Below, piece after piece: positions 18,348 through 27,813 of a stretch of 64,000 bases of DNA. Source of the DNA: Psychrobacillus lasiicapitis (lineage in GTDB: Bacteria > Bacillota > Bacilli > Bacillales_A > Planococcaceae); NCBI RefSeq assembly GCF_006861795.1, contig NZ_VDGH01000011.1, positions 1-64,000 on the forward strand. Reading direction: 5' to 3'. Made by a program: the position numbers and the translations under genes. Position 1 is the stretch's first letter. Each line of letters begins with the position of its first letter. The notes beneath the pieces were generated by a model that was given only the letters and a program-made list of their open reading frames with translations, was not told the DNA's origin and did no database searches.

Positions 18348-19152
18348 CTTGTTGTTCTAGCTCCTTTTTTTCCAAATACTGATCGATTTGTTCAGCAGGG
18401 AATCCTTTTTGGTACAACGCTTGTTTAACACGTCTTTTCAAATCATAGCTACTATATTTGGAGGCATATTTCCTCCAAATTTTATCACCTTGGGTTCCGA
18501 TTATTTCTACCCATTCTTCGTCGTTTTTTTCCAGTTCAAAAGAGTCGATTGCTTGCGAGATTATCGTAAAATTGTAGCCTTTTCTCTGCAATGCATCCTG
18601 TACTTTTTGTTTTATTTGTCTGGGCGTTTTCGTACTGTTTTGATTGATGATTTTCTCGGTTAATGTTCGTGCAATTGTCAACTGTTCTTCTTCCGAATAC
18701 GCCGATAGCACTTCTTCTTGCAAATCTTTTTCAATTCCTTTTTTCTTTAACTCTTGCCGAATAGCAGCAGGACCCTTCTTGCTATTTTTCTTTTGGGTCG
18801 CAACTAATGCTTTTGTAAAGCTTTCATCATTTAAAAAACTATGCTCATACAGCTTACGAATAGCCTCCAATATGACGGCTTCCCCAAATTCACTTTGTAG
18901 TAGTTTTTGTTTAACTTCATGCTCACTTCGCATGCGGTAACTTAAAAAGTTAATCGCTTTATTATAAGCCTTTCTAACTTCATCATCAAAAACGATTTCA
19001 TCAATCGTAAAATCTTCGATAACTTTTCCTTTCGTAAGCTGATACTTGATCAATACTGCTTCGTCCACACTAAAAGCATATTTTTCATCTAAGTATAAAT
19101 TATACCGTTCATTATTCTTTTTTTGACGACCTATTTTGGTAATAATCGGCAT
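18340..19152 (-). CDS. recX: Recombination regulator RecX
   Basis: The 270-residue protein has the tandem three-helix repeats of RecX (for example FLSYRMRSEHEVKQKL near 88-103), and matches the long RecX of Bacillales (B. subtilis YfhG, about 264 residues). RecX binds RecA filaments and modulates strand exchange. GGAGAG precedes the ATG by eight bases. It is the first gene of recX-yfhH-yfhJ. Confidence 0.93.
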   Translation of the reverse strand: MPIITKIGRQKKNNERYNLYLDEKYAFSVDEAVLIKYQLTKGKVIEDFTIDEIVFDDEVRKAYNKAINFLSYRMRSEHEVKQKLLQSEFGEAVILEAIRKLYEHSFLNDESFTKALVATQKKNSKKGPAAIRQELKKKGIEKDLQEEVLSAYSEEEQLTIARTLTEKIINQNSTKTPRQIKQKVQDALQRKGYNFTIISQAIDSFELEKNDEEWVEIIGTQGDKIWRKYASKYSSYDLKRRVKQALYQKGFPAEQIDQYLEKKELEQQDE

Positions 19153-19255
19153 AAGTATATCTCTCCATTCATCTTTCTACTATTATACCGTATATATTCA
19201 TAGGTGATAAACGTTTCGCATGCTAAGATGTTGGAAAGGGGAGGTTGGATGCACT

Positions 19256-20152
19256 ATGAAAATTGCCATTACTGGTGGTACTGGTTTTGTTGGAAGAATA
19301 GTAACACAGCTTTTAGTTGAAAAAGAACATGAAGTTTTTATTTTATCTCGTAGTGTAAATAAACAATCAAATAATGTCACGTATGTAAAATGGTTAACAA
19401 ATGATGCTACTCCTGAAAATGACTTAACAGGAATTGATGCTTTTATCAATCTTGCAGGTGAATCTATCAATAATGGTAGATGGAACTCCGTGCAAAAAAA
19501 GAAAATTTACAACAGTCGTATGCAAGCAACGGAGGAAGTTCTTCGTATTATTAAAACTTTAAAACAAAAGCCAAAAGTTCTCATAAATGCAAGCGCAATT
19601 GGAATTTATCCAGCCTCAAACGAAAAAATATATACCGAGCAATCACCTGAGATTGGTACAGACTTTTTAGCAAAAACCGTCCATGATTGGGAACAAAAAG
19701 CGAAACTCGCAGAAAATTTAGGAGTCCGTGTAGCATTTGGTAGGTTTGGTATCATCCTTGGAAAAGATGATGGTGCCCTTCCACTAATGGCTCTCCCTTA
19801 TAAAATGTTCGTAGGTGGTCCAATTGGCTCTGGGCAAAATTGGCTGTCTTGGATTCACGTGAAAGATGTTGCAAATGCATTAGTTTTTGCAATAGAGCAT
19901 GACATTCACGGCCCATTCAATGTAACAGCACCAGAGCCGAAAAAAATGAAGGAATTTGGAAAAGAATTAGCAGCCGCTTTAAAGCGTCCCCACTATTTCT
20001 TTGTTCCAGAATTCGTGTTAAAAATGGCTCTTGGAGAGAAAAGTCAGCTTGTCCTAGAAGGTCAACATGTTTTACCAGAAGTATTATTGAAAAATGGTTT
20101 TACTTTTGAATTTCCTCAATTACCAATTGCACTTACCGATATTTATCTGTGA
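19256..20152 (+). CDS. yfhF: TIGR01777-family NAD-dependent epimerase YfhF
   Basis: This 298-residue SDR-fold protein starts with the NAD-binding motif MKIAITGGTGFVG. It carries the family segments INLAGESINNGRW (about 62-74) and a C-terminal DUF1731-like region ending in PQLPIALTDIYL. A frame open 12 codons further upstream lacks a ribosome site; GGGGAGG lies 11 bases before the ATG at 19256. Substrate is unknown. It is divergent from recX, as yfhF is in B. subtilis. Confidence 0.88.
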   Translation: MKIAITGGTGFVGRIVTQLLVEKEHEVFILSRSVNKQSNNVTYVKWLTNDATPENDLTGIDAFINLAGESINNGRWNSVQKKKIYNSRMQATEEVLRIIKTLKQKPKVLINASAIGIYPASNEKIYTEQSPEIGTDFLAKTVHDWEQKAKLAENLGVRVAFGRFGIILGKDDGALPLMALPYKMFVGGPIGSGQNWLSWIHVKDVANALVFAIEHDIHGPFNVTAPEPKKMKEFGKELAAALKRPHYFFVPEFVLKMALGEKSQLVLEGQHVLPEVLLKNGFTFEFPQLPIALTDIYL

Positions 20153-20179
20153 ATAAATAAAGTCCCCTAGCACAATCTA
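20150..20179 (+). promoter_or_regulatory. Sigma-G-like promoter of pdaA
   Basis: TGAATA (20150-20155), a 17-base spacer and CAATCTA (20173-20179) fit the forespore sigma-G consensus (TGHATR and CAWWMTA) at every position. The -35 overlaps the yfhF stop codon. B. subtilis pdaA is sigma-G dependent. Confidence 0.6.
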
Positions 20180-20204
20180 CTTGTAAAAGGAGGTTGTGTT
20201 TTAC

Positions 20205-21014
20205 ATGTGGAAATATCATTTATTTGGAATCGTTATTGCAGCTTTTGTACTTAGTATGGGATTTGTGTACCAGCCATTTTCTGCACAAGCGCAAGAAATT
20301 CATTGGGGATTAAAGAAAGCGACTAAAGAAATACCTGCGGAAGCCGGTGCAGAGTTAGATGCAATGCTTGAAAAACACGGTGCTATTTATAAAGGTTCCC
20401 CAGAGAAAAAAATCATTTACTTTACTTTCGATAATGGATATGAGAATGGTTATACAGAAAGCATTTTAGATACTCTAAAAAAAGAAAAGATTAAGGCCAC
20501 TTTCTTTTTAACTGGACATTACTTAGAAAGTGCCACCCCACTAGTTGAACGAATGATCAAAGATGGGCATCAAATAGGAAATCACTCCTACGGACACCCT
20601 AACCTAGCGCGGCTCTCTAAAGAAGGAATTCAAAAAGAATTAATACAGTTTGACAAGAAGCTTAGTGAACTTACTTCTCTGGAAAGAACCACTGTTACTC
20701 GTCCCCCAGAAGGAATTTTTAACGAAAAAGTGTTAGAAGCCGCAAACGAAATCGGCTATCAGCATATTTTTTGGTCCGTTGCGTTTATCGACTGGCATAA
20801 AGACCAGAAGAAAGGCGGCAAATATGCATATGATCAGTTAATGTCGCAAATTCATCCTGGTGCAATTATTTTGATGCATACTGTTTCTCCAGATAACGCA
20901 GAAGGTCTCCCCATGTTTATCAAAGATGCAAGAAAAATGGGATACACATTCGGAACACTGGATGAATTGAACATGAATAATCAGGATATTCCGCTTTCTT
21001 TTAATCCTAGATAA
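20205..21014 (+). CDS. pdaA: Delta-lactam-forming peptidoglycan deacetylase PdaA
   Basis: This 269-residue polysaccharide deacetylase has an N-terminal signal anchor (about 5-28) and the NodB motifs TFDNGYENGYT (metal and catalytic aspartates), HSYGHPNL (two metal histidines), RPPEG and LMHT. The TFDN variant is typical of PdaA, which deacetylates muramic residues to allow delta-lactam formation in the spore cortex, a requirement for germination. The ATG at 20205 follows AAAAGGAGG by 11 bases; an earlier GTG is too close to that site. Confidence 0.93.
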   Translation: MWKYHLFGIVIAAFVLSMGFVYQPFSAQAQEIHWGLKKATKEIPAEAGAELDAMLEKHGAIYKGSPEKKIIYFTFDNGYENGYTESILDTLKKEKIKATFFLTGHYLESATPLVERMIKDGHQIGNHSYGHPNLARLSKEGIQKELIQFDKKLSELTSLERTTVTRPPEGIFNEKVLEAANEIGYQHIFWSVAFIDWHKDQKKGGKYAYDQLMSQIHPGAIILMHTVSPDNAEGLPMFIKDARKMGYTFGTLDELNMNNQDIPLSFNPR

Positions 21015-21106
21015 TCTCCCTTATAATAGAAGGAAGATTATAAGGCGAAACTTTATATAGTGATTTTTTCCACTGTATGTTAGTTAAGCCAAAAGGACGT
21101 GTAGCA

Positions 21107-22486
21107 ATGAAGGAACAAGCAGTTATACAAGTAGGACAAGAATTTCCCCTAACTATAAAAAGACTCGGCATTAACGGTGAAGGGGTCGGATTCTTTAAAC
21201 GAAATGTCGTTTTTGTAAAAGGTGCGCTTCCAGGCGAGGTAATTACAGCACAAGTAACAGAAGCAAAAAACAAATATGCAGAAGCAAAGATTAAGAAAAT
21301 CCGCCAAGCATCGAAAGACCGAGTAACCCCACCCTGTTTAATTTATGATGCATGCGGGGGCTGCCAACTGCAACATATGACGTACGAAAGACAGTTGATA
21401 GAAAAAAGGGATTTAGTCATTCAAGCACTGGAACGTTATGTGAAAGATTTAGCACCGCAAATTGAAGTAAAGCAAACGATTGGAATGGAAGATCCATGGA
21501 ACTACCGCAATAAAAGTCAATTCCAAGTAAGAAAGCCTGGCAACAAAGTCATCGCTGGGCTGTACGCTGAAAGCTCCAACAAACTAATCGATATTAATAA
21601 ATGCATCGTTCAGCATCCAGTAACAACACATATTACAAATGAAATTAAAGGTTTTTTACAAAAACTGAACATCCCTATTTACGATGAGAAAAATCCACAA
21701 GGAATTGTTCGGACAATTGTCGTTCGTACAGGGATGAAAACTGGGCAAATACAAGTAACACTTGTTACAACGAAAAAGAAAATGCCACATAAAGAAGAAC
21801 TTGTACAGCTTATACGAGCAATCGATTCTAATATTGTGTCCATTAGCCAAAATATTAATGCAGAAAAAACATCTCTTGTTTTCGGGGAAACAACATTTAA
21901 TCTGTTCGGAAAAGAAACGATCCATGAAAAACTTGGAGAACTCGCATTTGATTTGTCTGCCCGTGCCTTTTTCCAGTTGAACCCAGAACAGACCGAGCAT
22001 TTATACAACGAAATTGAAAAAGCTGCTGAATTAACTGGGGAAGAAACAGTTGTGGACGCTTACTGTGGTGTTGGAACAATCGGACTATGGCTTGCAAAAA
22101 ATGCAAAAGAAGTTCGAGGAATGGATATCATTGAAGAATCTATTCAGGATGCTAAAAAAAATGCTAAACGAAATGGCTTTAGCAATACAAAATATGTTCA
22201 CGGTACAGCTAAACAATGGCTTGGAAAATGGAAAAACGAAGGCTTTGTTCCAGACGTACTGACAGTAGATCCACCACGAGCTGGCCTGGATGATGAATTA
22301 CTAAAAACCATTTTAGATATTAAACCAAAACGTTTTATTTACACATCGTGTAACCCGTCTACACTGGCAAAAGATTTACAGCAGCTGACCAAAATTTATG
22401 ATGTAAAATATATACAACCAGTTGATATGTTCCCACAAACTTCTCATGTGGAATGTGTAGTGAAATTAGAACTAAAAAAGTCTTAA
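21107..22486 (+). CDS. rlmCD: 23S rRNA (uracil-C5)-methyltransferase, RlmCD type
   Basis: This 459-residue enzyme has an N-terminal TRAM domain (about 8-65), an iron-sulfur ligand cluster (C-x6-8 pattern in [11 protein letters not shown] near 78-88, plus a later cysteine), and a C-terminal SAM domain. Catalytic motifs seen are [20 protein letters not shown], the nucleophile in [12 protein letters not shown], and the base in SHVECV. Bacillota RlmCD methylates U747 and U1939. B. subtilis has two paralogues (YefA and YfjO); location after pdaA favours the YfjO type. Start chosen at the ATG after AAAAGGACG. Confidence 0.9.
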   Translation: MKEQAVIQVGQEFPLTIKRLGINGEGVGFFKRNVVFVKGALPGEVITAQVTEAKNKYAEAKIKKIRQASKDRVTPPCLIYDACGGCQLQHMTYERQLIEKRDLVIQALERYVKDLAPQIEVKQTIGMEDPWNYRNKSQFQVRKPGNKVIAGLYAESSNKLIDINKCIVQHPVTTHITNEIKGFLQKLNIPIYDEKNPQGIVRTIVVRTGMKTGQIQVTLVTTKKKMPHKEELVQLIRAIDSNIVSISQNINAEKTSLVFGETTFNLFGKETIHEKLGELAFDLSARAFFQLNPEQTEHLYNEIEKAAELTGEETVVDAYCGVGTIGLWLAKNAKEVRGMDIIEESIQDAKKNAKRNGFSNTKYVHGTAKQWLGKWKNEGFVPDVLTVDPPRAGLDDELLKTILDIKPKRFIYTSCNPSTLAKDLQQLTKIYDVKYIQPVDMFPQTSHVECVVKLELKKS

Positions 22487-22496
22487 CAATATTTAC

Positions 22497-22525
22497 AAAA
22501 AGAGTTCATTCATGAACTCTTTTTG
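22497..22525 (+). terminator. Terminator after rlmCD
   Basis: AAAAAGAGTTCAT and ATGAACTCTTTTT pair around a 2-base centre, forming a near-perfect palindrome that can act in both directions. Confidence 0.85.
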
Positions 22526-22581
22526 TGTTTATATTCAAATACTTTCGATTATCCAAAAACCGTCTCCGTAAACCCACTTCG

Positions 22582-24279
22582 TTAATGAATGTCTTGAATG
22601 ACTTTTTCTAGAAATTCACCCATTCGCTTAACGGCCGGCTCTGAAAAATCAAAACTAACCCCAGTTTCTTTATAAATAGCTGCGATGGATTGATTGTAAT
22701 CAGCACTTGCACCTTTTTTAAAGGATTCGATAGCTTGCTCTGGATTCTTTTGATAATTCTCAAGTAATTGAAGTGCTCCCAGCATTGAGATAGAGTATTC
22801 AATATTATAGAAAGGATATTCTATATAGTGAAGAGTACCTGCCCAACTCATCCCAATTTCTTCCTCTAACCCAGTAGTATCTACAGGGCTCAAGCCATAA
22901 CGTTTGGAGATTTCAAAGTATTTTTCATCTCGTTCTTTGGCCGTATGTTTAGGATTCGTATACATCCAATGTTGGAAGAGATCCCCTGCCAATGGACCGA
23001 ATAACATGGTAAATGCCCGTCTCAACTCTTCACGCTGTGCGCTCTTAAATTCTTCTTCTTCCGGATAAAATTGATCCAGCTTATCCAATAAGAGCAATTC
23101 CATCCCATGAGAATACAGTTCAGCAATTTCCGCTCGTCCTTGGTATTCTTCAAGAGGACCGTGCTCTGAAAACTCCAGGTATCCATTCACCGCATGGCCC
23201 ATTTCATGAATTAAAGCAATAAGAGAGAAAAAGGATGGACTAAAGTTTGCAAATACAAATGTATCCCCCGATACAGGCAAGGAAGTACAGAAACCACCCG
23301 GGCTTTTTCCTTTTCGATCTCCAAGATCGAGTAACCCATGCTCTCGCATGTAATCAAAACGATCTGCAAAATATGGGTCCGTCTTCGCTAACATCTCAGA
23401 AACGCCGTCCATAAGAGTAGATACCTCAGAGTATGGTGGTTTTTTCAAGAGTTTAGCTGTGTTATCCCAAGGACGATAAGTATCCACACCTAGCTTGGAC
23501 TTAAAAACCTCTGCCAGTCGATTCCAAGCTGGGATAATATGCTTTTCTACATTTTCATGAAAGTCATAACAATCCTGGATGCTATACTCTCGATTTTTGA
23601 CCACGAACATATAATCACGATAATTTTCAAAACCTGCATTTAAAGCAATTTGATGGCGCAGTTGAACGAGCTCATCCATAATGGCATCCATTTCGGACTT
23701 AATTTGTCGATAGGCTGACCCTATTAAGTTATAAGCCTTTTCTCGCACGGCTCTGTCTAGATGATCGAGTTGAGATTGGATAAACGGAAAAGGCTTTTCT
23801 TCCCCCTCCCATTCAATTGTTTGTCCACCCATAATTTCACTATACTTGGTACAGAGCTCTTGTTCCTTTATAGTTAAAGGAATATTTTCTTCTCTGAACA
23901 GTTTAACTTTGGACTCGCGAACGCGACGCATTAAGCCATAACGGATTTCATCTAATTGATTTACATAAGGAGACGCACAAAATTTTTCATTCAGTTTTGC
24001 TTCATATTTCATTAAAAGTGGTTGGATTACTTGCTGGTCATGAAGATAAGTTGACTTGATGTCCGTATCCTCTGTGTTTCGGTAGAAGTCGACTTGATGA
24101 CCTGTCATCGCCTCTGTAATTTTAATCGTTATATCCTGTTCATCTTTTAACCAATTTTCTAGATCAGCAATAGATTGAATCGGCACCTCAAGTAAACTTC
24201 TAAGTTGAGCTTCGAACTCTTCTACATCTTTTAAATCAATTAATTCTTTATAATAATTCAGACCTATATTTTGTGTCAT
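22582..24279 (-). CDS. M3-family oligoendopeptidase
   Basis: The 565-residue zinc peptidase has the HExxH motif in LIHEMGHAVNG (about 352-362), with the third ligand glutamate in GRAEIAELYSHGME about 25 residues later. This is the shorter M3B branch, distinct from the PepF-type gene at 45.6 kb. It degrades cytoplasmic oligopeptides. It stands alone with AAGGGGAAGGAGAG before the ATG. Confidence 0.92.
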   Translation of the reverse strand: MTQNIGLNYYKELIDLKDVEEFEAQLRSLLEVPIQSIADLENWLKDEQDITIKITEAMTGHQVDFYRNTEDTDIKSTYLHDQQVIQPLLMKYEAKLNEKFCASPYVNQLDEIRYGLMRRVRESKVKLFREENIPLTIKEQELCTKYSEIMGGQTIEWEGEEKPFPFIQSQLDHLDRAVREKAYNLIGSAYRQIKSEMDAIMDELVQLRHQIALNAGFENYRDYMFVVKNREYSIQDCYDFHENVEKHIIPAWNRLAEVFKSKLGVDTYRPWDNTAKLLKKPPYSEVSTLMDGVSEMLAKTDPYFADRFDYMREHGLLDLGDRKGKSPGGFCTSLPVSGDTFVFANFSPSFFSLIALIHEMGHAVNGYLEFSEHGPLEEYQGRAEIAELYSHGMELLLLDKLDQFYPEEEEFKSAQREELRRAFTMLFGPLAGDLFQHWMYTNPKHTAKERDEKYFEISKRYGLSPVDTTGLEEEIGMSWAGTLHYIEYPFYNIEYSISMLGALQLLENYQKNPEQAIESFKKGASADYNQSIAAIYKETGVSFDFSEPAVKRMGEFLEKVIQDIH

Positions 24280-24477
24280 GGATAACTCTCCTTCCCCTTT
24301 GAGTTTTTTAAATTATCCTAATAATTATAATATAGTTTTCTAGTTACCAAATCTAGCTTATTCAAAAGGAGCAACAATTATTTCTGTAAAGGAAGATAAT
24401 AAAATCTGCTTTTAGCATACCTATGTTGAATGATTTTAAGTATATTACTCATCCTAATAACAAAGGAGATGAGAATA

Positions 24478-24810
24478 ATGATGCTAAAAACATTGATGGC
24501 TGTTGGGATTTTTATTGCAGGCAATACCGCACTAATATATATTCCAACTGTTATTCCTGCCCTACAAACAACTCCGTCTTATGCCAAGTGGGGACAGCTT
24601 GCTATAAAAGAAACACAATCCAAATATCCTAGTGCGAGTATTGTTGACTACTTGCATGAAGGAAGCGAATCTAAACACGATTCAACCATTGAAAAGTTCA
24701 AGCTTTGGTTAAAAGATGGTGACCACGAATTCGGTGTCTTTGTACGAATCGAGTATAGTACCATTACGGAGAAAGTGGTCAATATTGAACTACAGGAAAC
24801 CTCTAGGTAA
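24478..24810 (+). CDS. DUF3889-family secreted protein
   Basis: The 110-residue protein has an N-terminal hydrophobic signal or anchor (about 3-24), then a soluble domain with SYAKWGQLAIKETQSKYP and ASIVDYLHEGSE, the pattern of the DUF3889 family (YqzG-like proteins of Bacillus). AAAGGAGAT precedes the ATG at 24478; a longer frame lacks a site. It is probably exported. Function is unknown. Confidence 0.8.
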   Translation: MMLKTLMAVGIFIAGNTALIYIPTVIPALQTTPSYAKWGQLAIKETQSKYPSASIVDYLHEGSESKHDSTIEKFKLWLKDGDHEFGVFVRIEYSTITEKVVNIELQETSR

Positions 24811-24843
24811 CCACCTACATCTAAATAAATAAGATATATAAAC

Positions 24844-24877
24844 AGGTTAACCGAGAAATCTGGTTAGCCTTTTTTGT
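24844..24877 (+). terminator. Terminator after DUF3889 gene
   Basis: AGGTTAACC and GGTTAGCCT pair with a 9-base loop, followed by six T. Confidence 0.75.
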
Positions 24878-24969
24878 TCTTCTAACCAGTTTTTACATAA
24901 CCAATTCTTTATATGCATATGATAAATTGGAGTTATTTTATTTATGTAATATTGGAGGTTACTTGATAA

Positions 24970-25227
24970 ATGACAAATAGTGGAAGCATTAATCAAAATA
25001 ATCAAGATTCCAATAAAGCAATTAGCGCAGCTGAGCTTGCTGTCCTTGGTGCACTCTTCACTACATTTGGTGATGTATTAGCTACTATCGCCGCAGTGCT
25101 CGCATTAGAGGAAGAACGAAAAGATGATGGGGACAATAACGATTTACAGAAACAGATTGACGACTTGACCAATGAAGTAAAAAAACTAAAAAAACATATA
25201 AATAATGATAAACCAAGACGTTTTTAG
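24970..25227 (+). CDS. Small hypothetical protein with one hydrophobic segment and coiled-coil tail
   Basis: I do not recognise this 85-residue protein. It has a polar N-terminus rich in Asn, Gln and Ser (1-17), one hydrophobic helix (about 20-47) and an acidic/basic heptad-like tail (DLQKQIDDLTNEVKKLKKH, about 58-76). That layout suggests a membrane- or spore-surface-associated small protein. TTGGAGG lies 11 bases before the ATG. It ends without a clear terminator. Confidence 0.7.
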   Translation: MTNSGSINQNNQDSNKAISAAELAVLGALFTTFGDVLATIAAVLALEEERKDDGDNNDLQKQIDDLTNEVKKLKKHINNDKPRRF

Positions 25228-25413
25228 AAATGAACATTTCCGCTCATCTTGTGGAACTATAATTCACAGCGTTCTTATATTAGTGCTTCAAGTTGAAAGA
25301 GAAATCTGATTAGACTTATATCTTTTTTGGCTTTATTAATAGAGGCATAGTATGTTATTATATTTCCATAATCACAAAATATTCAAAAATATCTTCTAGA
25401 ACGGTGGATTAAA

Positions 25414-25839
25414 ATGGCAAGCGAACCCAATACAAAAGTTACAGTGGAAACAATAGTACTTGCACCAGTAGAGAAGGTTTGGGATTATTGGACAAAGCCA
25501 GAGCATATAACAAAATGGAATAGTGCTTCTGATGATTGGCATACACCATCTGCTGAAAATGACTTGCAAGTTGGCGGTAAGTTCTCTTCCCGAATGGAAG
25601 CGAAAGACGGAAGCTTTGGATTTGATTTTGGCGGTGTGTATGATGAAGTTAAATCAAACGAGCTCATCGCTTATACATTAGGCGATGGAAGACAAGTGGA
25701 AATATCTTTTATCAATCAAGATAACAACACGAAAATCACAGAAGTATTTGATGCAGAATCAGAAAATCCAATCGAAATGCAGCAACAAGGTTGGCAAGCA
25801 ATTTTAAATAATTTTAAAAAGTATGCAGAACAACAATAA
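25414..25839 (+). CDS. SRPBCC (AHSA1-like) domain protein
   Basis: The 141-residue protein is a single START-like domain of the AHSA1 family, seen in the opening ETIVLAPVEKVWDYWTKPEHITKWN and the closing GWQAILNNFKKYAE. Such proteins bind hydrophobic ligands, and their roles are rarely known. It is a single-gene unit followed by a 17-bp stem terminator. Confidence 0.85.
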   Translation: MASEPNTKVTVETIVLAPVEKVWDYWTKPEHITKWNSASDDWHTPSAENDLQVGGKFSSRMEAKDGSFGFDFGGVYDEVKSNELIAYTLGDGRQVEISFINQDNNTKITEVFDAESENPIEMQQQGWQAILNNFKKYAEQQ

Positions 25840-25840
25840 A

Positions 25841-25882
25841 ACAAGGGCAATCAGGACTTTCAGCGTCCTGATTGCCCTTGTT
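25841..25882 (+). terminator. Terminator after SRPBCC gene
   Basis: A perfect 17-bp stem (ACAAGGGCAATCAGGAC with its complement) and 7-base loop, then TTTAT. Confidence 0.9.
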
Positions 25883-25999
25883 TATATTTTTCCATATAGC
25901 TTGGCATATAAATATATCCATTAATTTAAAACGAATATTAGTTTTTTTATATAAAAATGGGTAAAGAATAAGGAGAAAGCATTTTGAGGAGGAGATTTT

Positions 26000-27139
26000 T
26001 TGAAGGCAGTAACATACCAGGGTGCTAAAGATGTTGAGGTTAAAGAAGTACCAGATGCAAAGCTAGAAAAAAAAGATGATATAGTCGTTAAAATTACTTC
26101 AACGGCCATTTGTGGGTCTGATCTTCATATTTATAGAGGTGCCATTCCTACTCATAAAGACTACGTCATTGGTCATGAACCGATGGGTATCGTCGAAGAA
26201 GTTGGACCAGATGTAACAAAAGTGAAAAAAGGAGATCGTGTCGTTATCCCATTTAACGTATCTTGTGGGGAGTGTTTTTATTGTCAAAACGATTTGGAGA
26301 GTCAGTGTGACAATTCAAATGACAATCCTGCAGTGGATTCGGGAGGATATCTTGGATTTACAGAGCGATACGGCAATTATCCAGGTGGACAAGCCGAATA
26401 TTTAAGAGTCCCGTATGGAAACTTCATGCCTTTTGTCATTCCTGAATCTTGTGAATTAGAAGATGAGTCGTTACTGTTTATATCAGACGTTCTCCCGACT
26501 GCCTATTGGAGTATTGAAAACTCTGGCATGAAATCAGGCGATACTGTTGCGGTACTTGGGTCAGGTCCTATCGGATTAATGGTCCAAAAATTTGCATGGA
26601 TGAAAGGTGCCAAGCGAGTTATTGCGGTAGATCATCTTCCTTATCGTCTTAATCATGCGGTAAAAATGAATAATGTAGAAGCGTATAATTTTGATGAGTT
26701 CGATGATATGGGAAGTCATATTAAGGAAATCACAAACGGTGGTGTTGATGTAGTCATCGATTGTGTAGGGATGGACGGAAAAATGAATATCATGGAAAAG
26801 GTTGAGCAAAAACTGAAGCTTCAAGGAGGGACATTGAGTGCCATTGATATTGGCTTAAACGCAGTTCGTAAGTTTGGAACGATCCAATTAACGGGTGTTT
26901 ACGGTTCATTGTACAATATGTTCCCTCTCGGAAATATCTTTGAACGCAATGTGACACTCAAAATGGGACAAGCACCTGTTATCCACTACATGCCTATGCT
27001 ATTTGACATGATTAATAAAGGTGAGTTCGATCCAAGGGAAATTATTACACATAGCGTTCCTTTAAGTAAAGCTAGTGATGCCTATCGAATTTTCCATGAC
27101 CATGAGGAAGAAAGTATTAAGTTCATCTTAAAACCGTAA
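26000..27139 (+). CDS. Zinc-dependent alcohol/polyol dehydrogenase (AdhB-like)
   Basis: The 379-residue MDR-family enzyme has the catalytic zinc site around C38 (AICGSDLH) and H60/E61 (IGHEP), and four structural zinc cysteines (C-x2-C-x2-C-x7-C in the GECFYCQ region). The Rossmann motif GSGPIG is near 187. It resembles the glutathione-independent formaldehyde dehydrogenase-like AdhB group of Bacillus; substrate unproven. The start is TTG after the strong GAGGAGGAGA. Confidence 0.88.
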   Translation: MKAVTYQGAKDVEVKEVPDAKLEKKDDIVVKITSTAICGSDLHIYRGAIPTHKDYVIGHEPMGIVEEVGPDVTKVKKGDRVVIPFNVSCGECFYCQNDLESQCDNSNDNPAVDSGGYLGFTERYGNYPGGQAEYLRVPYGNFMPFVIPESCELEDESLLFISDVLPTAYWSIENSGMKSGDTVAVLGSGPIGLMVQKFAWMKGAKRVIAVDHLPYRLNHAVKMNNVEAYNFDEFDDMGSHIKEITNGGVDVVIDCVGMDGKMNIMEKVEQKLKLQGGTLSAIDIGLNAVRKFGTIQLTGVYGSLYNMFPLGNIFERNVTLKMGQAPVIHYMPMLFDMINKGEFDPREIITHSVPLSKASDAYRIFHDHEEESIKFILKP

Positions 27140-27153
27140 GTAAAATAACTAGG

Positions 27154-27204
27154 AAAGCGTTGAATAACAGATGTTCATTTAAATCTGGTATTCAACGTTT
27201 TTTT
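27154..27204 (+). terminator. Terminator after alcohol dehydrogenase
   Basis: CGTTGAATA and TATTCAACG pair, with an inner CAGAT/ATCTG extension, followed by seven T. It overlaps the 3' end of the convergent membrane protein gene. Confidence 0.8.
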
Positions 27205-27649
27205 ATAGATTGTTTATTACTTTTGGAGAAGTACTAAATAAGCCAATCATTAGTGTTAAACCAGCAATAATTGCTGGAATCCCATTGAAGCTCAATTGTA
27301 GCATCGGATATAGAAATGGTACTGAATAATTGTTAGGATCGGATGTAGTATTTTCAATGATGGAGATAACCATAGGATAATAACATGCGAAAAATAAAAA
27401 TGGTAACGTCACACAAACAAGTAACGGCCAATTCCATTTAACTGACCATTCTTTGATAAAAAGGATAGAAAGATATATTCCTAATAAAAAATTAGCAATA
27501 AATTGAAACCAAATAATAGGAAGCATATGAAATGTAGTTGCCACATGATTTTTCACCTTTAACTCTAGGTTGTAACTAATCATCAATAAAACAATTAACC
27601 CAACTGTCCATAATAATTTCCAAGCATATGGAGTCCAATTTTTACGCAC
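27203..27649 (-). CDS. Hypothetical four-helix membrane protein
   Basis: I do not recognise this 148-residue protein. It has four predicted membrane helices (about 10-27, 42-63, 74-97, 118-141) with short loops and a positively charged start. The start is GTG after AAAGGAGGAG. It is flanked by convergent terminators, so it forms its own unit. Confidence 0.75.
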   Translation of the reverse strand: MRKNWTPYAWKLLWTVGLIVLLMISYNLELKVKNHVATTFHMLPIIWFQFIANFLLGIYLSILFIKEWSVKWNWPLLVCVTLPFLFFACYYPMVISIIENTTSDPNNYSVPFLYPMLQLSFNGIPAIIAGLTLMIGLFSTSPKVINNL

Positions 27650-27745
27650 AATATCTCCTCCTTTCCATATAATTTCCTTACAAATATCATATACATATTC
27701 AAATTTATTTGCATCCTTATTTATTCAATTTTTCAGAATACAACA

Positions 27746-27797
27746 AAAAAACACTACAAATTTTTCTCTCCTTTTAAGAGGCTCAAATCCGTAGTGC
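27746..27797 (-). terminator. Terminator after MFS transporter
   Basis: The minus strand has GCACTACGGATTT pairing with AAATTTGTAGTG and then seven T. Confidence 0.75.
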
Positions 27798-27813
27798 TTT
27801 ATTCATTAGCATT

